Position numbers and translations under genes: made by a program. DNA of 64,000 bases from Zanthoxylum bungeanum (lineage: Eukaryota > Streptophyta > Magnoliopsida > Sapindales > Rutaceae), in NCBI GenBank assembly GCA_019454045.1, contig SKCR01032770.1, forward strand, positions 62,001 through 126,000, read 5' to 3'. This document shows positions 22,457-35,602 of the stretch, piece after piece. Each line of letters begins with the position of its first letter. The first letter of the stretch is position 1. The notes beneath the pieces are model-generated. The model had not been told where the DNA came from, searched no databases, and saw nothing but the letters and a program-made list of their open reading frames with translations.

Positions 22457-23555
22457 TTAAGGTAAGGACCAAATACAGACCTCCTTAAAAGTTGCCTATC
22501 ATATAGTGTGAATCTGGCTGCCTATCATTGAATCTTTCGAGCCTCTATTTTATCTTCTGGTAGCATGCCACTTTGTAAATATTTTACAATTGGAGTCATC
22601 TATGAGTCGCCTGATGTGATTGTGGTTACTTCATTGACTCCACTTTTCCAAACTGCTGGCCACTATAAATAAACAATTAGGATGGACTGGATTTTCTCTC
22701 ATTCCATTGTCGAACCCAGTGTAGCTAAAGCGTCTGCGTGCGTATTTTCATTTATAGGGACTTGAAAAATGGTTAATTGCTCAAATGTCGACTGGAGTTT
22801 CTTCACCTTTTGTAAATAAGAAGCCATCTGTGAATCTCTAGCTTGATATGAACCCTGGAATTGATTGACAATTAATTGGGAATATGATTTTCCAAGTTTA
22901 GGCCGGCTATGAGGGCTTCGTACTCGGCTTCATTGTTGGAGACTCTGAAGCCGCACTGGACTACTTATTGCAACACATCACCTTCGGGAGAGGTAATCAC
23001 AATCCCTAAGCCGCATCCTTGTTTATTGCTTGATCCATCGACTGCAAGCTTCCATGTGGTCGAAGGAAGAATGCAATGGATTTCTTGTTCAGCTGGTGCC
23101 TGTAGACTGGGACAGAAATCAGCCACAAAATCTGTGAGTGCTTGTGATTTGATCGCTATTCGTGACTAGTATGTAATGTCGTGTTCACCAAGCTCCACAG
23201 CCCATTTTGTCAGTCTCCCTTAAAGCTCGGGCTTATGGAGAATGCTTCTCATTAGATACGATGTGTAAACAGTGATTGTGTACCTTTGAAAATATGATCG
23301 TAGCTTTCTCGCTGCTGTTACCAAAGCAAGTACCAATTTTTCCATAATAGAGTAGCGTGACTCCGCCTCTAATAATGCTTTACTTACATAGTAGACTGAG
23401 AGCTGAGTCCCAGCTTCTTCTCTGATCATGACTACACTTTCTGCTTGCTCTGAAACTCCTAAAGAGAGAAAAAGCCTTTCGTTGTCGAGTGGCTTCGATA
23501 ATAAATGTGGAGAAGACAAGTACCGTTTGAGTTCTTTCAATGCTTCCTCGCAGGC
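22457..23555 (-). pseudogene. Tat element: RNase H domains
   Basis: At 23540-23220 the sequence reads KELKRYLSSPHLLSKPLD, then SVYYVSKALLEAESRYSIMEKLVLALVTAARKL, the RT-connected RNase H found in Ty3 elements. A second, archaeal-type RNase H remnant follows at 23060-22890 (KLAVDGSSNKQGCGLGIVI, then NNEAEYEALIAGL), with the Asp and Glu of the active site visible. A dual RNase H is characteristic of the Tat lineage. Stop codons interrupt both. Confidence 0.82.
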
Positions 23556-24420
23556 TGGAGTCTATTCAAAGTTCTTTTCTTTCTTTAAGGTGGAGAAGAA
23601 TAGAAAACCTTTTTCGGTTGACTTGGAGATGAATCTATTAAGTGTATCATTTCTCTCTACTAATCGCATGACATCTTTTGGATTGGTAGGAGAATGAATG
23701 TCGAGTATGGAATTGATCTGACTAGGATTGGCTTCTATCCCTCGTCGCGTGACAATGTATCCAAGAAATTTACCTGAAGCGACACCAAAAGCACATTTTG
23801 TTGGATTCAATTTCATACCATATCTCCTCATTGTGTCGAATGCCTGCTCCAAATGTGATAGATGTTGTTCGGATTTTAATAATTTCACCAATATGTCATC
23901 TATGTAGACTTCCATTGTTCTCCCAATTTGCTGAGAAAACATTTTTTTTACCATGAGTTGATAAGTGGCTCCAGCATTTTTAAGGCTGAATGGCATCACT
24001 TTGTAGCAATAAGTGCCTCTGTTGGTGACCAAGGCTGTCTTCTCTTGGTCGTTTGGATGCATAAGGATCTGATTGTAGCCTGAATACGTATCCATAAAAC
24101 TTAACAATTCATGGCCTGCTGTAGCATCAACCATCGAATCAATATGAGGCAATGGGAAAGAATCCTTGGGGCATGCTTTGTTCAAATCTATGAAGTCGAG
24201 GCAGACTTGCTATTTCCCATTCTTCTTCCGTACTATCACCACATTAGCTAACTATTCTGGGAATCGGACCTCCTTGATGGATCTATTTTGTAGAAATTTT
24301 TGGATTTCTTAGTCAATGATCTGATTTCTCTCTAGGGTGAACTTTCTTCTCTTCTGTCTAACAAGAGGGTAGCTTGGGTCCACATAGAGCTCATAGGTGA
24401 TTAATTCTGGGTCGATCCCG
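23556..24420 (-). pseudogene. Tat element: reverse transcriptase
   Basis: The longest clean stretch (24185-23562) reads NKACPKDSFPLPHIDSMVDA, LLSFMDTYSGYNQILMHP, GTYCYKVMPFSLKNAGATYQ and MEVYIDDILVK, followed by the LNPTKCAFGVASGKFLGYIV block. The YIDD active site and the catalytic Asp of FMDTYSGY are intact. Upstream (24185-24330) the frame continues with stops (VVIVRKKNGK, QVCLDFIDL). These motifs identify a Ty3/gypsy RT. Confidence 0.92.
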
Positions 24421-24763
24421 ATCATATCTTCGTGAGACCAGACGAAGCTATCATGCCACTTCATCAAGAAATCAATTAAGTCCGCTCGTAGCTTGGGATC
24501 TAGATTAGCTCCAATCTGTGCTTTGTGATCAACATATTGTGGGTGAATTTAGACTTCTTCAAGCTCCTCTATACTTGGTAGATCTGGTGATGAAGCTCCA
24601 GATCCCTTCATTAATTGCTATGTTGACTGAGGTTTTGCTTTTAAAGTCGTTTGGTAACAACTTCTGGGAGCAGATTGGTCTCCTCTAATCCTTGGATTCC
24701 CCACCATGTAGGAAATTTAAGCATTTGATGGTAAGTAGACGAGACTGCCCTCATCTCATGAAT

Positions 24764-25020
24764 CTAAGGACTGCCAACAATTAAGTTGTAGGCTGAGGGA
24801 GAGCCGATGACCAAAAATGTAGTCATTTTTTGATTCCTTCCGCATAGACTGGGAGAGTTATCTCCCATATGGTGAATTTCTGTTCTCCGCTGAATCCAAT
24901 AAGAACAGTTGACCTCCTTTTGATCTTTTCTATCTCGTTCCCATGTCAGAAAGTGTAGTTCTGAAGATGATGTTTGCTGACAAACCCGTGTCAATTAAGA
25001 CTCGTTTGATCATGAAGTTT
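24764..25020 (-). pseudogene. Tat element: aspartic protease
   Basis: Near 25005-24965 one frame reads KRVLIDTGLSANIIF, containing the D-T-G active site. The next frame, 24994-24764, contains NQKMTTFLVIGSPSAYNLIV, matching the NQKMTTFLVVD.PSAYN segment seen in Tat proteases. The two halves are in different frames. Confidence 0.8.
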
Positions 25021-25380
25021 GCAATCTGTAAAGAGATCACCAGCGCATCATGATGTGGATTCATTTGACTGGAGTTGTTGTCGTCTGGAAATTCAATTAT
25101 GAGGTTTGTAAATATCCCCTCTACTTACATACTCGAATGGAAAAGATCTATTGTTGTAACTATGGCATGTCGTTTCGCGGCTGAGTATGAGACACCGCTG
25201 ACTTCGGAACCACCAGAAATAAAACTTACAGTATTGTTGATTGATGGTGGTGGTGTGGGGCCATCTTCTTTCTCATTTCTTCAAGCTATTATAGCTTTGC
25301 CCTTCTCTGAAAGCAAATCCTTCAAGTGTCTTTTATTCAGCAATTCCAATACTCCAATCTCAGAGCCACGCAATCTACTT
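25021..25380 (-). other. Tat element: gag-protease linker, no clear domain
   Basis: Low-complexity linker between the gag zinc finger and the protease. No domain is recognised here. Confidence 0.4.
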
Positions 25381-26518
25381 TCGTATGCCCATAATCCCGA
25401 TGAAATTCACACCATTTACTGGTATCTTTCTTGGCTGAATAATCTCTGGATCATGGGAGTCATCTTACTTCGCTCACCATCTTCTTGAGGACCGAAACTA
25501 GTTCTCATAGGGAAATAGTTAAATTGTAGTCCGGGAGTCTTTCCCTGTTCACGGATTTTTCTTGTACCTTGAATGGTAATGGTTGACGCTTGAAGTCTTG
25601 ATTGAAATGTCAATGCATCTTTTCATGATTCTTCCTGCCTGTTGGCCGTGGTGCTTTGTTGGGAAATTCTTTGTGCCGTTTAATAGTATCTTGAGTACTA
25701 TTGCATTGCAAAATGTAAGAATTCTCCTTTCTTTTGTTCCGCTTGTCTTCTTCCCACCTTATTTTAATTTGGGCTCGAGCCATGGCTTGATCCATTGTGT
25801 AGCATCGAAATTTAGTGAGTTTCTTGTGAAGTCCACTTTCTAGAAGTAAACCATTTCTAAATGCTTCTACTGCAATAGGTCGATGGAGGTCAGAGATAAT
25901 TATCCTTTCTTTATTGAAGCGAGCCACGTAGCTTCGTAAAAACTCTCATTTTCTTTATTGGATGGTGTAAAGGTCGTCTGAAGTCTTTTCAATCTTGTAA
26001 GAACTTGCGAAATACTCTACAAACTTGTCTGCCAACTGTTGGTATGACCCAATAGACCTGTATGGGAGATTGATAAACCAAGTTAGGGCTGGACCTGTCA
26101 ATGTTTCTCCATATCCTCTACACATTCCAGCTTCCCACTATTGAGGGGTTAGGCCTGTTGACAACATCTTATACTTGTAATGGATGATGTGGTCGTCTGA
26201 GTCAGTCGACCCATCATACATCTTTATATCTGGAGGACTGAACTTCCTTGGTAATTCTACGGAAGTGATAGTCTCAATAAATGGTGTGTCATAAACTGTC
26301 CTAGCTCTACTTTTCCTTATTGGTAGTTTGACACCTGGTAAGCTGGACAAGTTTGCTTCTTTAAACTCTAACATTTCTTTGCTCATGTTGGAAGCGACTT
26401 GCTGAGCTTGGTCGACAGGAGAAATTGGCACACTTGTATGATTTCTTAGATGGTCACCTGCGGAAGGATCATCATTTGCCACATCATTGAATGTCTCTAA
26501 AAGATTGGATGGAGCCAT
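25381..26518 (-). pseudogene. Tat element: gag
   Basis: Minus-strand gag begins MAPSNLLETFNDVAND at 26518, and the first frame runs to a stop at 26138. After the stop it continues as the retrotransposon gag domain (GYGETLTGPALTWFINLPYR, YQQLADKFVEYF, then YVARFNKERIIISDLHRPIA), with stops near 25960. Near 25430-25380 is a zinc-finger-like KWCEFHRDYGHTKVDCVALR (C-x2-H-x4-H-x4-C), a known variant in Tat gag. Several stops and frame changes make it non-functional. Confidence 0.85.
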
Positions 26519-26767
26519 ATCATTATTGGGATTATCGGGAGAATCACTTTATTGAGAGGTGGAAGAGATTAGTTCCAACAGCTTTCAAAGGTTTATATTG
26601 GAGCTTCGCATGGTCAGTTCTCCTCCTCCAAAGTTCGTAATCGTTCTTGTAATATAGTTATTTGGCCTGCAATTGGATCTGGTGTCTGCTCGCTGCTTGA
26701 AACCATGAGTGACCGTGCTTTCAGAATTATAGACTGAGAGATCTTTACTTGCTATGAATCACTAAGG
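26519..26767 (-). other. Tat element: leader between primer site and gag
   Basis: About 250 bp without coding signal between the primer binding site and the gag ATG, a normal leader for this lineage. Confidence 0.6.
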
Positions 26768-26784
26768 CCCCACAGTGGGCGCCA
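26768..26784 (-). other. Primer binding site of the Tat element
   Basis: On the minus strand TGGCGCCCACTGTGGGG follows the LTR end by three bases. This GGCGCC-type site is typical of Tat-lineage Ty3 elements. Confidence 0.85.
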
Positions 26785-26787
26785 AAT

Positions 26788-27390
26788 TGTGGATGCTAGT
26801 TTTATTCCGAGGTCCACAATCAAGAATTTATAGGTTGAAGGCACTAGCGATCCTGCAAGATAAAGGTAGAGTGAGTAGGAGTATACTACCCACCGGTGTG
26901 ATGGGTGCCGGGGGCACTCCGACGCTCAAGTCAGTAGTATGAAATGAGTAGTAAATAAGTAAAATGTGAAAGTAAGGTTTGTTATTACCTTCTCTTTCTA
27001 TGAGTGGCCGTGAGGGCGGTGGCCGGTGTTTCATGAGTAGGAAATTTTTGAATGCTCAAATTTTGGAGCTCAGACTTGAATGACCTCTATGCTCTGAATT
27101 ATTTTGCTATTTATAGGATTAATGATATCACATTTTGGGATGGAATTTTAGCTATAATTAACAAAAAGAGGCCGGTAACATGCTCAATGTCTCTGCTTTC
27201 AGTGAAGGGAAAGTAATTTGCAAGTGAAGTTGATATTGTTGGAAAATTAGTTTGTCATTAAGCTGATGGTTTTGTCTTAGTTTAATAATGTAAAATTTTA
27301 TGGGCCGGGTCGATGTCTTTGGGCTTTTGCTTGGTACTGGGTTTGAGATGAATAGACGATTTTACCATTGGGTCCAAATTTGGCCCGTAC
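26788..27390 (-). repeat. 5' LTR of the Tat element
   Basis: The 603-bp LTR on the minus strand starts TGTACGGGCCAAATTTGG and ends CTAGCATCCACA, with TG...CA ends. A TATA box (CTATAAATAG on the minus strand) lies near 27108-27117. No matching 3' LTR is found at the other end near 12495, so the element is truncated there. Its outer edge abuts the truncated LTR of the next element at 27391. Confidence 0.85.
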
Positions 27391-28935
27391 AGTACCTCAA
27401 CACTGTAAGAAAAATTTTCTGAAAACTATTCCTTTCTAAAACATTTCTCAAAACATGGTAAACCATATATGATAAAAAAAAAACTTGGCTAACGCCCTAA
27501 TTGCAGAATAATAAGTCTCCATTTATAAACAATAAATAAAATTAACTTAAAGAAAGAGGTGTCCACTCACAGTTTTGGAATCTGGCAGGTACTAGATCCC
27601 TAAAGGAAATCACAGTTCCTGTGAATAATCTATGATCGAGACTTAATTAGCATGTAAGTTATAAAATTGATGTCAGAATTTAACTAAACTAAGTGATGCA
27701 TCAACATATTTGTCTATAAAGTTTATCGTGCTTATAATTCGATGTAAAGTATGCATATGAACTGATACGAGACCTATAAGGCGGCCTCAAACATACTAGG
27801 AAGGAACAAGGATGGCTTAGAACTGATTCGGGGCCATATTTTGAACTTGCATCGCGACACAGACCAGAGCACGTCGCGTCGCCCATGAACCAGAAGCATG
27901 CCCATATTTTCTTCTTGCGCGCCGTGACGCACGGCCATCGTCACGACGTGACGTGGAAAACCAGGATTCTGCTATGCTTCCCCAAGATCATCCAATGCAA
28001 CAAAATATCCACTTTACTTCATATCAACACATACACACTAAAAACCAATATACAATACATCATGTAACATCCAATTCACATCTACTAAACCACCAATTCA
28101 TCATCAATTCAATTCTTAATCCATTACACACACTTCACCCAATTTTACCCACAACTTCACAAATTAGGATTTATCACTTTTTCCATTCCTTTAATTGTCA
28201 AAAATCATACTATCATCATCACAACCAAGTTCCCAATACAACATAAGCATCAATTTATCAAAATTTTAAAATTTTTATAATTTGGGTCATTAATTCATAC
28301 CCCTTTCTTATTGGTTTTCTTTATCCTCTAAACCCCCCATTGATGCTCGCCTTCTACTTCTTTGGTTCTTCTTCTTTCTTTTATTTTTCCTATTCTTTTT
28401 CTTCTTTTTCTTTCTTCTTTCTTCTTCTCTTCTTCTTCTCTTCTCAACGTTTTTATCCTTTCTTTTTGTCTCCAAAATTGTGAATTTGTGAATGGTACTC
28501 CCTATATATTATATGGGTCCTTAGATATTTGGAAATTTGAAGAAAAATATAGAAATTTATGGAAAGTTTGAGAATCTTCCAATTAGACCCAAAATCACTA
28601 TTCATCTGAATTTCGACTTTTGTTTTTGACATATTTCTGGTCCGATTTTGGAAAAAAATGATCAACCCGAAAGTTGTAGGTCTTGGTCTCAGCTTTCCGA
28701 CGATATAAAATTTATAAAAATTGGAGTTTATATGAAAAAGTTACTCCCAAAATACCACAGGATGTCTAAAGAAAACATTATACAGTCTCGCCTCAGGACT
28801 TCGAGGAATTTATCGATTATTCCCAAAGTCATTTCATAAGTATATTTAAGTCTCAACATAATTTATTTTATGCGCTTTCATCCCTTTCGCAACAATACAG
28901 TTGTATACAGTAATAAAAAACTACCGGTTGTTACA
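27391..28935 (-). repeat. 3' LTR of a Tekay/Del-like element, truncated
   Basis: Direct repeat of 34085-35602, beginning GTACCTCAACACTGTAAG and ending TTACA at 28935, so the minus-strand LTR starts TGTAACAACCGG. About 1 kb equivalent to 33056-34084 is missing where the Tat element abuts. It contains a CT-rich tract (28360-28450) and CpG-rich motifs around TCGCGA at 27850-27960. The purine-rich tract and the GAGGATGAATCC-like sequence just outside it (28936-28980) are typical of the end of the Tekay/Del clade. Confidence 0.82.
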
Positions 28936-31900
28936 AATTCTCCCATCCTTAAATAGGATTCATCCTCGAATCCTTTTCTAAACTTGGGACCTTGCCATAG
29001 ATCAGAGGGTTTACGGGCTCTCTTCCTATTCCACTAACTGATATGGCTTTATACTCATAACTATCATGTTTCATCTGTTAGGACTCTTTACCTTTCTGCG
29101 AACTAACTCACGTTCGCCTTAGTCTTTCATTATCTTGGCTTCAGTTTCATTCCTTGGGCTTCTTAAATTCTTGATCGAGTGGGGGACTCCTCATCATGTT
29201 CCTATAACTTCTACTAATTACTTTACATTACGGCCATGCTAAGTCCTTATGATGTACCAAGGAGCTTATTCCTAGATCTTTCATTACCAACATAAGTTAT
29301 CAATTCTGAATGATCTAGGTTTGTGGTTTATGTCCACTCTTTCTATTTTTTGACTGTCAAGACTTCTTATATTTATTCCATAAATTATATTCTAAGAATC
29401 TCCTTACTAAGAACTCAATGCTCTTTTACGTATTCCGCATAACTATTGGGCTATGTTTTTCTACCTTTACTGACGGATCCTTTATCTCTGTAGGTATTTG
29501 CACTTTCTTCTAACTGGGCCCTTTTACTATGGCTTTGACCCTGGAAGGTACATACGTACATGTGTCTAGACTAGGCAGCTTACCAGTTCTTCTCTAAAAC
29601 TTATTGTCTCTGATTATATGTATGACTTAGTACTTTGTAATGCATGGTCTGACTCCTTATGTACCTTTATCCTCTATTATTGTCCACTTAATGGGTTTGT
29701 ACTAAGAAAGTTGGATCTGGTTGTTTTGCTGGGGCTCAACTGTATGCAATTATTACTTAAATTGCACTCTTACTATAGACGGGGACATTGGCGATTCAGT
29801 ACCGACTATTATCCATTTTTTCTTTATACCCTTATTTTCACTGCCACTGTAAGTCTGGTTTCAGTGCTCCTTACTAAATTATTCTCTAAAGTCTTGTGCT
29901 ATCAAGGGTCATTAGCCAAATATATGTACACATGCATGCCTTAAGGATTCACTCCATATGCTAGTTGCAATTCTGTAGTAACTCATTTCCTCGATTCCGT
30001 ACTTTTCTAATACATCTACCAAACCACCCATACCCGTGGCTTAGGCCATCCCAAACCTGTAGTGGTTTGGTTAACTAAGTCTGGGGCTGGGTACTTAATA
30101 TGGTCACACTTTGTCTTTACTTAGTAGGTATTCTTCTTCTATCGTCACTGCACCTTTACAACTTTACTTATAAACTCTTTCATTTGCACTCTTTTTGCCT
30201 TCTACTTTGTCTTATGCTATACTAAGAACTCCTGTAGTTTATTTCTCTGGCTCATTATCTGAAGGATATCTTTTCCTTTACTTATACACCATTAAATTTA
30301 ACACTGGTTCCTTCTTATCTCAGTCGTCACCTGACTATTACTTATTCCTGCACCATTCCGTCTATACAACTTTTCTAATTCTTTAACTTGGGCCTATCTC
30401 GTACTTTTACTTTGGCCTCATACTAAGTCTGAAGATCTTCTTCCACCATACCTTAACTCATTTCTGGGAATATCTTGAGGTAATCATTAGGATCCACTTC
30501 TACTGCTGTTGTCTATCGAGGGTTGGGATGGTGGGACCTTGTTCTATAATCTTTCTGGTTATGGTGGCCTAGTTGCGCATATTATTGAACAATAAACTTA
30601 GAACTCTCATGTACATACGTCTAGGATATTTTCTCACACTAGGGAACTACTACTAAAATTGTATGATTTGTCTCTTCTAACTTTACTTTTGTTCTTTTCC
30701 AACTCTCAAACACACTATTTTTTTTGCAAAGTCCTTCTAAAGTCGTGCTTTCTAAGAACTTCCTCGTACTGCCTCCGTGCTTTTCCTATCTTATCTTCGT
30801 GGTTTATCATTCTAAAGTTATTACTTCCTTTCTCTAGGTGCCACTATTCTCTCTTTACTATCTTTCCTTAAGAAACTCACCCTGCATCTTAGGTTTCTTT
30901 CTAATCTCACTCCCTTGAACTCCTTTCATCTTTACTCTCCTAAGATCTCTATTAGCTTTACTTACTTAGGATGTCTTCTACTAAATCCTTTGGTTCAGAT
31001 GTTACTCTTACCTAGTCCTTCTACTCAACACCATATAATTCTTCATAAGTTGTTGATATATTCTTAAGGCTTATTCTCTTTGGTCTCTTTCTACCTTCAA
31101 GTCTTTACTTCTTCTTAAGGGCCTATTATATCCCCTCTTGATATTCTTCCTTATAATTCCTATATATTGTTCGCCTCATCCTGACTTTAGACTATCCTAT
31201 CTTGTGTTTCTTATCTATGCACTGTTTAACTTATCAACTTAACTATCTAGCCATCTCGTGATTGGTCTGATCTATTTATTGCTCTTCTTTACTAACTCTT
31301 CTCTTTTCTAGATTCTAAGTTGAGGGGTGAGCATAAATGTATTCCATAGAGATCTTGTGGTATGCATTCTATTCGACACTTAGGCTTTGTGACGATCTGG
31401 TTAGTGTTTGCACGCTTTCTAGAATCGATATTTCTGGAAAGAGGGTCATCATTTTTTATATAGGAACCTGGTCATCTACTACATGTCTTAAGATCCGTTG
31501 TTCATTATTAATTGCTTTAGGGTCTTCACCTATCTTGCTGTCTCTAATCTTTTTTTCTTATTTCACTGTTCGTACTGAATTTTTCTTGCCACTTCTGTTT
31601 CCTTCTTACTATCCCCATATCCTATTATTTGGCTCTACATCATGCTACTGAGGTTAGTGGTGGTTCACTTTTCTAGCCATTTCCTATATCTCTGTTCTTT
31701 GCTCTTGTCATCAATTACAACTATAACACTTGTTCTATGGTCCATACTAGTCACTTCTAAACCCCAACCTCACAGGGTCTGTTCTTTTATGCTTTCATGG
31801 TTTTCTACTGGTTGGTGGGCTGATCCTTAGGTTCACCATATTAGTCTATCCCATGAACTTTTACGAGTGCAGAAAACCTTGTGCTGACTTGTCTTGTTCT

Positions 31901-33038
31901 TTGGGTTACACTGGGTTCCTTTCCTAATATCCTAAAACTTCCTTAATCTTTCTCCAGGCGATCAACTTTCCAAGATCCTATGTGAACTCTCGTCAGGTTT
32001 CTTATGGTCGTTTATGCATATGCTGGTAGGGACTAGGGTAAATATCTTATGTCTCGACGGGCGTCGATATATTTATTCTGGTGCTCTGTGTCCTGGTAAG
32101 GTCTATTCCCCATGTAAGGTAGGTATGAGGTAGGCTCTATCAGGGCAACTTCCTTATCTGGTGCAACTGGAGGGTTTGAAGACTAGATAGTTTGAGGTCT
32201 TGACTCTATCAGATTGCTTAGGTAAGGTAACTAACCATTTTCGTTTCCTGTTTGTGGGTTAGGTTTGGGGGATCTGGAATTCTCTAAATCTTCTTTGGCA
32301 TCTCGATCCATCGGAACTCTCAAGACTAAATTTGATTTCCTACTTCTGTTATCTTGTTGGCTTTTTCCTTGCTACCAGGGGAACATACTATCAATACAAA
32401 GTAATTGGTGGCTATAGAATTGGTTTGAAGGAAAATTTTTTGAGGAGGGATGGAAACTTACATCTACCAGGAAATTCTGTTACTTACTGGGGATTTACTA
32501 TTCTCTTAGCTATTATGGGTTCCTGTACTAGTTTGATTATGTATCTCTTTTTTTCTTACTTCTGATCACTTAGGCATTACTATAACTTTCCTTACTTTTC
32601 TTTCCAGCATTTTCTCTCTTTCTACTTTTCTGGTGGATATCTTTAAACTTTTCTATTTTTATCCATCTTTTTATTTATATGTTTCTAGCTATTTTAAGCT
32701 TCTATACATCTTCTCTTTCTTCCTTATAACTCATCTTCTCACTCCCTTGTGTACTTTTCTTAAAATCTTATCATATGGTTTTGAAACTTGTTTGTACTTC
32801 TGGTAATAGGCCGAACATCTTCAGGAAGGTTCCTAACTTAGATCTAGGGTATAATTGTCCTCGTAAGGAATACTATTCGATTGATCTAGGAAAGCTTACT
32901 AACCTGTCTATAGATCTTGAGGACGTACTCGAGGATCGGATACTGGAGAAGTAGTGCCCCACATACAAGTATCCCAGACATAATATATATACAAGACCCC
33001 AACACTCTACCTACTGCAGTCACTGACTCCCTAGATCA
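28936..33038 (-). other. Interior of the Tekay/Del-like element, no recognisable gag-pol
   Basis: The 4.1 kb between the polypurine tract (28936-28955, minus) and the primer site has no gag, protease, RT or integrase motif that I can recognise on either strand. The plus strand is pyrimidine-rich, with repeated CTT/CTTA words, so its ORFs are rich in Phe, Leu, Ser and Tyr and look spurious. The structure fits a large non-autonomous LTR derivative (LARD) or a heavily decayed interior. Confidence 0.55.
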
Positions 33039-33055
33039 TGTTCTGATACCGTCTT
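33039..33055 (-). other. Primer binding site of the Tekay/Del-like element
   Basis: On the minus strand GACGGTATCAGAACATGATC follows the LTR end ...GATGTTACA. The GGTATCAGA core matches the initiator-Met type used by Tekay/Del elements. Confidence 0.72.
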
Positions 33056-35602
33056 TGTAACATCTCCTATGTGGGAGATGTCACCGGTAGAGGATAGTCC
33101 ACACTAACCCCATAAGCCTCTGACTCTGGTCTACCATACAACTATACGCTTTTTACTTTAAGTAAATATGCATATATATCATATATATACTTATGGGACC
33201 ATGGCCCAATCTTACAACTTGGCATACAACTTAACTTTAGTAACTTTACTTATAAAGACACATATCTAAAATACTAGTACAAGACTTTTACTTGACTTAG
33301 ACTAGACTCTTACTCTATTTCTTACTTGACTGGTGGACACCATAACCAAGTGACTACAATAGTATCCGTCCTCCCGAGCTCGTCCTCCGAGAATTTCGGC
33401 AAAACAAACACTGTGAGTGGAGGGTTAGATAGCTGAACGATCTAAGTGAGTGGACGAAAAAAATAAAGAAAACTGTTATAAAAAAATTTAGTTCTAAAAT
33501 CGAAATCTCATGAAATAGCTTTATAAGAAAACTGGCTTGTGTTTTAAAACTCTGAGCTTCCTTCAAAAAATCTCTTATAAAACTGCTGTTTCTGGAAACT
33601 TTCTTTTCTAAAAGTTCTTTCTGAAAACTGTAATTGAAAATTGAAAACTCTTTCTGAAATTTGTGTCTCTGTTTGAAAAACTTGATGCATGAGGGTGTTA
33701 TGTATGGTCATCCCCCCAAATCCCTATCTGTAGCCAGCAGTGTAAATCCATGACTTTAGGGCGTTATGTATTGCTGTCCCCCAAAACATGCCACTACTGT
33801 CTCTGAAATTGGTGGTCTTAGGGCCTTACGTATCACCGTCCCCCAAGCCTTAAACTAGAATTGGGGTGCGGATCTATGCTACCACCCAAACTCTGAAACT
33901 GGGGTCTATGGGGTTACATATCGCAGTCCCTCTAGCCTTGTTCTAGGATCTGAAGGCGTTACATATCGCCGTCCCCTCACTCATCTACATGTGCACATGT
34001 ACTCTGTCCATCAATTCCATATCTGTCAAGTTACATACTGGGGTGAGTTTTTCCCTCATGCCCCGAAAAACATAAAACTATGTTTTGTACCTCAACACTG
34101 TAAGAAACATTTTCTGAAAACATTCATTTTCTAAAACATTTCTCAAAACATGCTAAATCATATATAATAAAAACAAACTTGGCTAACGCCCTAATTGCAG
34201 AAAAGTATGTCTCCATTTATAAAAAAAATAAATAAAAACAACTTAAAGAAAGAGATGTCCACTCACATTTTTGGAATTTGGCTAGTACTATATCCCTGAA
34301 GGAAATTGCGGTTCCTGTGAATAATCTATGATCGAGACTTAATTAACATGTAAGTTGTAAAATTGAATGTCAGAATTTAACTAACCTGAGTGATGCATCA
34401 ACATATTTATCTATAAAGTTTATCGTGCTTCTATTCAATGTAAGGTATGCATACGAACTGATACGAGACCTATAGGTCAGCCTCAAACATGCTAGGAATG
34501 AACTAGGATGGCTTCGAACTGATTCGGGCCACATATTGGACTTACGCTGCGATGCAAACCAGGGCGCGTCACGACGCACGTGAACTTGAAACGTGCCTAA
34601 ATTTTCTTCTTGCACGTCGTGATGTGCGGCCACCGTCTCGATGCGACCTAAAAACCAGGATTCTGCTATGCTTCCCTAAGCTCTTCCAATGCATACTTCA
34701 TATCAATATATCCATACTAAAAACACATATGCAATATATCATGTAACATCCAATTCACATATACTAAACCACCAATTCATCATCAATTCAATTCTTATCC
34801 ATTACACACACTTCACCCATTTTACCCACAACTTCACAAATTAGGATTTATCATTTTTCCATTCTTTTAATTGTCAAAATCATACTATCATCATCACAAC
34901 CAAGTTCCCAACACAACATAAGCATCAATTCATCAAAATTTTAAAAATTTATAATTTGGGTCATGAATTCATACCTCTTTCTTCTTGGTTTTCTTCATCC
35001 TCTAAATCCTCCATTGATACTCACCTTCTCCTTCTTTGGTTCTTCTTCTTTTTTCTTCTTCCTCTTCTTTTTCTTTCATCTTCTTCTTCTTCTCCTCTTT
35101 CTTCTTCCTCTTCTCTATGTTTTTCTCCTTTCTTTTTGTCGCCAAAATTGTGAATTTGTGAATGGTACTCCCTATATATAATATGGGTTCTTAGATATTT
35201 TGAAATTTGAAGAAAAGTATAGAAATTTGTGGAAAATTTGAGAATCTTCCAATTAGACCCGAAACCACTATTCATCCGAATTTTGACTTGTATTTTTGAC
35301 TTATTTCTGGTCTGATTTTGGAAAAATGTTCAACATGGAAGTTGTAGGTCTTGGTCTTAGCTTTCCGAAGATATAAAATTCATAAAAATAGGAGTTCGTA
35401 TGAAAAAATTACGCCCCAAATACCACAGACTGTCTAAAGGAAACACTGTAGAGTCTCGTCCCGGGACTTCGAGGAATTTATTGTTTGTTCCCAAAGCAAT
35501 TTCATAAGTATATTTAAGTGTCAACATAATTTATTTTATATGCCTTCATCCCTTTCGCAACAGTACAATTATATACAGTAATAAAAACTAACGGTGGTTA
35601 CA
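33056..35602 (-). repeat. 5' LTR of the Tekay/Del-like element
   Basis: The 2547-bp LTR reads TGTAACCACCG... to ...GATGTTACA on the minus strand. Its 34085-35602 half is a direct repeat of 27391-28935, with most differences being small indels and transitions. It includes a CT-rich tract (35036-35125), a CpG-rich block around 34550-34650 and a cluster of diverged short repeats at 33690-33980. No matching target duplication can be tested because the other LTR end is lost. Confidence 0.82.
33690..33980 (+). repeat. Five diverged short repeats inside the Tekay-like LTR
   Basis: A core like GGCGTTACGTATCGCCGTCC recurs near 33692, 33762, 33822, 33914 and 33956 with irregular spacing (42-92 bp). 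Only the core is conserved. The intervening sequence is not. Confidence 0.7.

Noticed and set aside
25075..25843. Plus-strand ORFs of 86-137 codons
   Set aside because: They lie opposite the recognised Tat gag and linker and show no motif of their own.
28362..31830. Plus-strand ORFs rich in Phe, Leu, Ser and Tyr
   Set aside because: They follow from the pyrimidine-rich strand of a retroelement interior. No domain, no consistent frame and no start context support them.
34956..35275. Overlapping Ser/Phe-rich and Glu/Arg/Lys-rich ORFs
   Set aside because: They are the two strands of a CT/GA-rich microsatellite inside the Tekay-like LTR, duplicated at 28360-28450.
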